Origin: Bdellovibrionales bacterium | GTDB taxonomy: Bacteria; Bdellovibrionota; UBA1018; CAIPTA01 | DNA: 6,298 bases | Assembly: GCA_021730855.1 (NCBI GenBank) | Contig: JAKFYM010000285.1 | Span: 1-6,298 of the forward strand | Reading direction: 5' to 3' | Shown: in pieces, positions 5,509 through 6,298 of the stretch | How the letters are laid out: every line of letters begins with the position of its first letter | Position numbering within the stretch: position 1 is the stretch's first letter | Notes under the pieces: generated by a model | Told to the model about the DNA's origin: nothing | What the model saw: only the letters and a program-made list of their open reading frames with translations | The model's database searches: none | Position numbers and translations under genes: made by a program

Positions 5509-5678
5509 CTAGAAGTGGTCTCATAAATAGGACGTGGCGAAGCCCGTGAATCCGAGGCGGAGGGCCGAAAAGGCGCGGAGGCGTAGCAGAGCTACGTCGA
5601 GCACCTTTTCGGTCCGACAACGAAGGAGTCGCGGTTTTCAGCCAGCTGCAGTAGACCTATTTATGAGACCACTTCTAG
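5509..5678. mobile_element. MITE-like fold-back element, 170 bp
   Basis: The 23 bases at 5509-5531 are the exact reverse complement of 5656-5678 (23 of 23). Both ends read CTAG. The interior is an imperfect palindrome centred near 5589, so the whole element can form one long hairpin. There is no transposase, so it is non-autonomous. The TA within CTAG may be a target duplication; preferential insertion at the TA of CTAG is known for IS630, making an IS630-like parent plausible but unproven. The element starts 16 nt after the antiporter stop and ends 5 nt before the stop of the convergent gene, so it occupies nearly the whole intergenic gap and could act as a transcriptional barrier in both directions. 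Confidence 0.75.
5565..5612. repeat. Central palindrome of the fold-back element
   Basis: CCGAAAAGG (5565-5573) pairs with CCTTTTCGG (5604-5612), and inside this CGTAGC (5582-5587) pairs with GCTACG (5591-5596) around an AGA loop. The stems are perfect; the segments between them match only partly. This is the core of the larger hairpin closed by the 23-bp arms. Confidence 0.75.
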
Positions 5679-5683
5679 GGACA

Positions 5684-6298
5684 TTAAGGATTCTTGACCA
5701 ACACCCGACCCGTTTTCGGCGCCAGCGTAAAGCTCGCTCCCTGGCCACCCAAGCCCGAGTAGCCGGGGAATGAAAGAGACACACTGGTAGTGGTGTCGTT
5801 GAACACCACCAGGCCCTTGCTAAAATCCCGCCTCAAAATCCCCTGCGAGCGCGCATACCCGCCGCTGGCTTCACCAAGGTCTGCCGCATACCCCGCCCAG
5901 AGCGGCACATCTGGCCACACATTGGGGTCTCCAATCATATCTTTGTTCTTTTTCCAGAGGAAATAATAGGCCAGCGAGCTTTCCTTCTCGGCACCATCGG
6001 GGCCCTTCACGTTCAGCACCACCGCGCCACCCGAGCTCTGGAGTGTTTCTATAAATTTTATTTGCTGGCCAATCGAATAGAGCCCACTGCCGGGATTCAC
6101 GCCCTGGTCAAATAGCCCAAACTCAATCATATAAAAATCCCCAGAAGCCAGGTGCCGCTTCACCACGGGATCCTGGAAGTTCGAGTGCGTCCCCTCGAAC
6201 CAAGCGCCATTGTGCATGAGCTTCACGTTTGGCAGAGCCTGGCGAATTTCTTCGGTGAAGGTGGCCACGGCCTCCTTCCAATCCGTCTGGCTCATCAC
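5684..6298 (-). CDS. Putative glycoside hydrolase (GHL15-like), C-terminal part
   Basis: The frame ends at TAA (5684-5686) and is open through the window edge at 6298, so the true start lies outside; 204 or so residues are visible. Counting from the edge, the first 130 residues look like the end of a TIM-barrel (KLMHNGAWFEG about 26-36, DFYMIEFG 54-61, then GGAVVLNVKG 90-99). Residues 131-204 look like the C-terminal beta domain of putative glycoside hydrolases (LWAGYAADLGEASGGY, then RRDFSKGLVVFND and TLAPKTGRVL). The ordered motifs W.GY..DLG, G.Y, RRDFS.G.V..N and LAP.TG.VL are what I associate with GHL15 (PF14885) and similar proteins of unknown substrate. E59 is a candidate active-site acid. 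The gene is convergent with the antiporter and unrelated to it. Family assignment is from memory; enzymatic activity is not shown. Confidence 0.65.
   Translation of the reverse strand: MMSQTDWKEAVATFTEEIRQALPNVKLMHNGAWFEGTHSNFQDPVVKRHLASGDFYMIEFGLFDQGVNPGSGLYSIGQQIKFIETLQSSGGAVVLNVKGPDGAEKESSLAYYFLWKKNKDMIGDPNVWPDVPLWAGYAADLGEASGGYARSQGILRRDFSKGLVVFNDTTTSVSLSFPGYSGLGGQGASFTLAPKTGRVLVKNP

Noticed and set aside
5534..5773. A 79-codon plus-strand frame over the fold-back element
   Set aside because: It consists of palindromic element sequence plus the antisense of the glycoside-hydrolase-like gene, is Arg-rich, and has no ribosome site.

Overview
The window looks like a chromosomal segment from a predatory or free-living member of the Bdellovibrionota. 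The main reason is the gene at 1097-1873 (minus strand), a TIGR02147/DUF4423-type regulator; this family is expanded in Bdellovibrio and Fibrobacter. Several short secreted proteins of unknown function fit the same picture. This assignment is an inference; there is no rRNA or other marker gene in view.

Layout. Positions 1-2150 hold a two-gene minus-strand block. A TIGR02147-type DNA-binding protein is followed, 50 nt downstream, by an exported protein with an HEIGHH zinc-protease-like motif. A 43-bp direct repeat lies just outside each end of the block (9-51 and 2072-2114, same orientation, 3 mismatches). The right copy is folded into a hairpin and is followed by a second, very GC-rich hairpin. 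Positions 1874-2625 contain no confident gene. They hold a candidate operator palindrome, a possible 54-codon plus-strand ORF that ends inside the repeat region, and a minus-strand ORF without a good start that is probably a gene remnant. At 2626-2880 is a short exported four-cysteine protein with its own promoter, an operator-like palindrome and a downstream hairpin.

Positions 3139-5492 are a clear operon: a KefF-type flavodoxin-fold NAD(P)H oxidoreductase overlapping (ATGA) a KefB/KefC-type K+/H+ antiporter with a C-terminal RCK/TrkA-N domain. Together they would form a glutathione/electrophile-gated potassium efflux system in the inner membrane. The oxidoreductase appears to be expressed from an extended -10 promoter that would give a leaderless mRNA.

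Positions 5493-5683, between the convergent antiporter gene and the last gene, are almost entirely filled by a 170-bp fold-back element. It has perfect 23-bp terminal inverted repeats ending in CTAG and an internal palindrome, and looks like a MITE. The window ends inside the 3' part of a minus-strand gene resembling a putative glycoside hydrolase (GHL15-like).

The left half is accessory in character (orphan secreted proteins, repeats, remnants). The right half is a conserved housekeeping-stress operon, GC-rich and heavy in CTC leucine codons, followed by a mobile-element scar.
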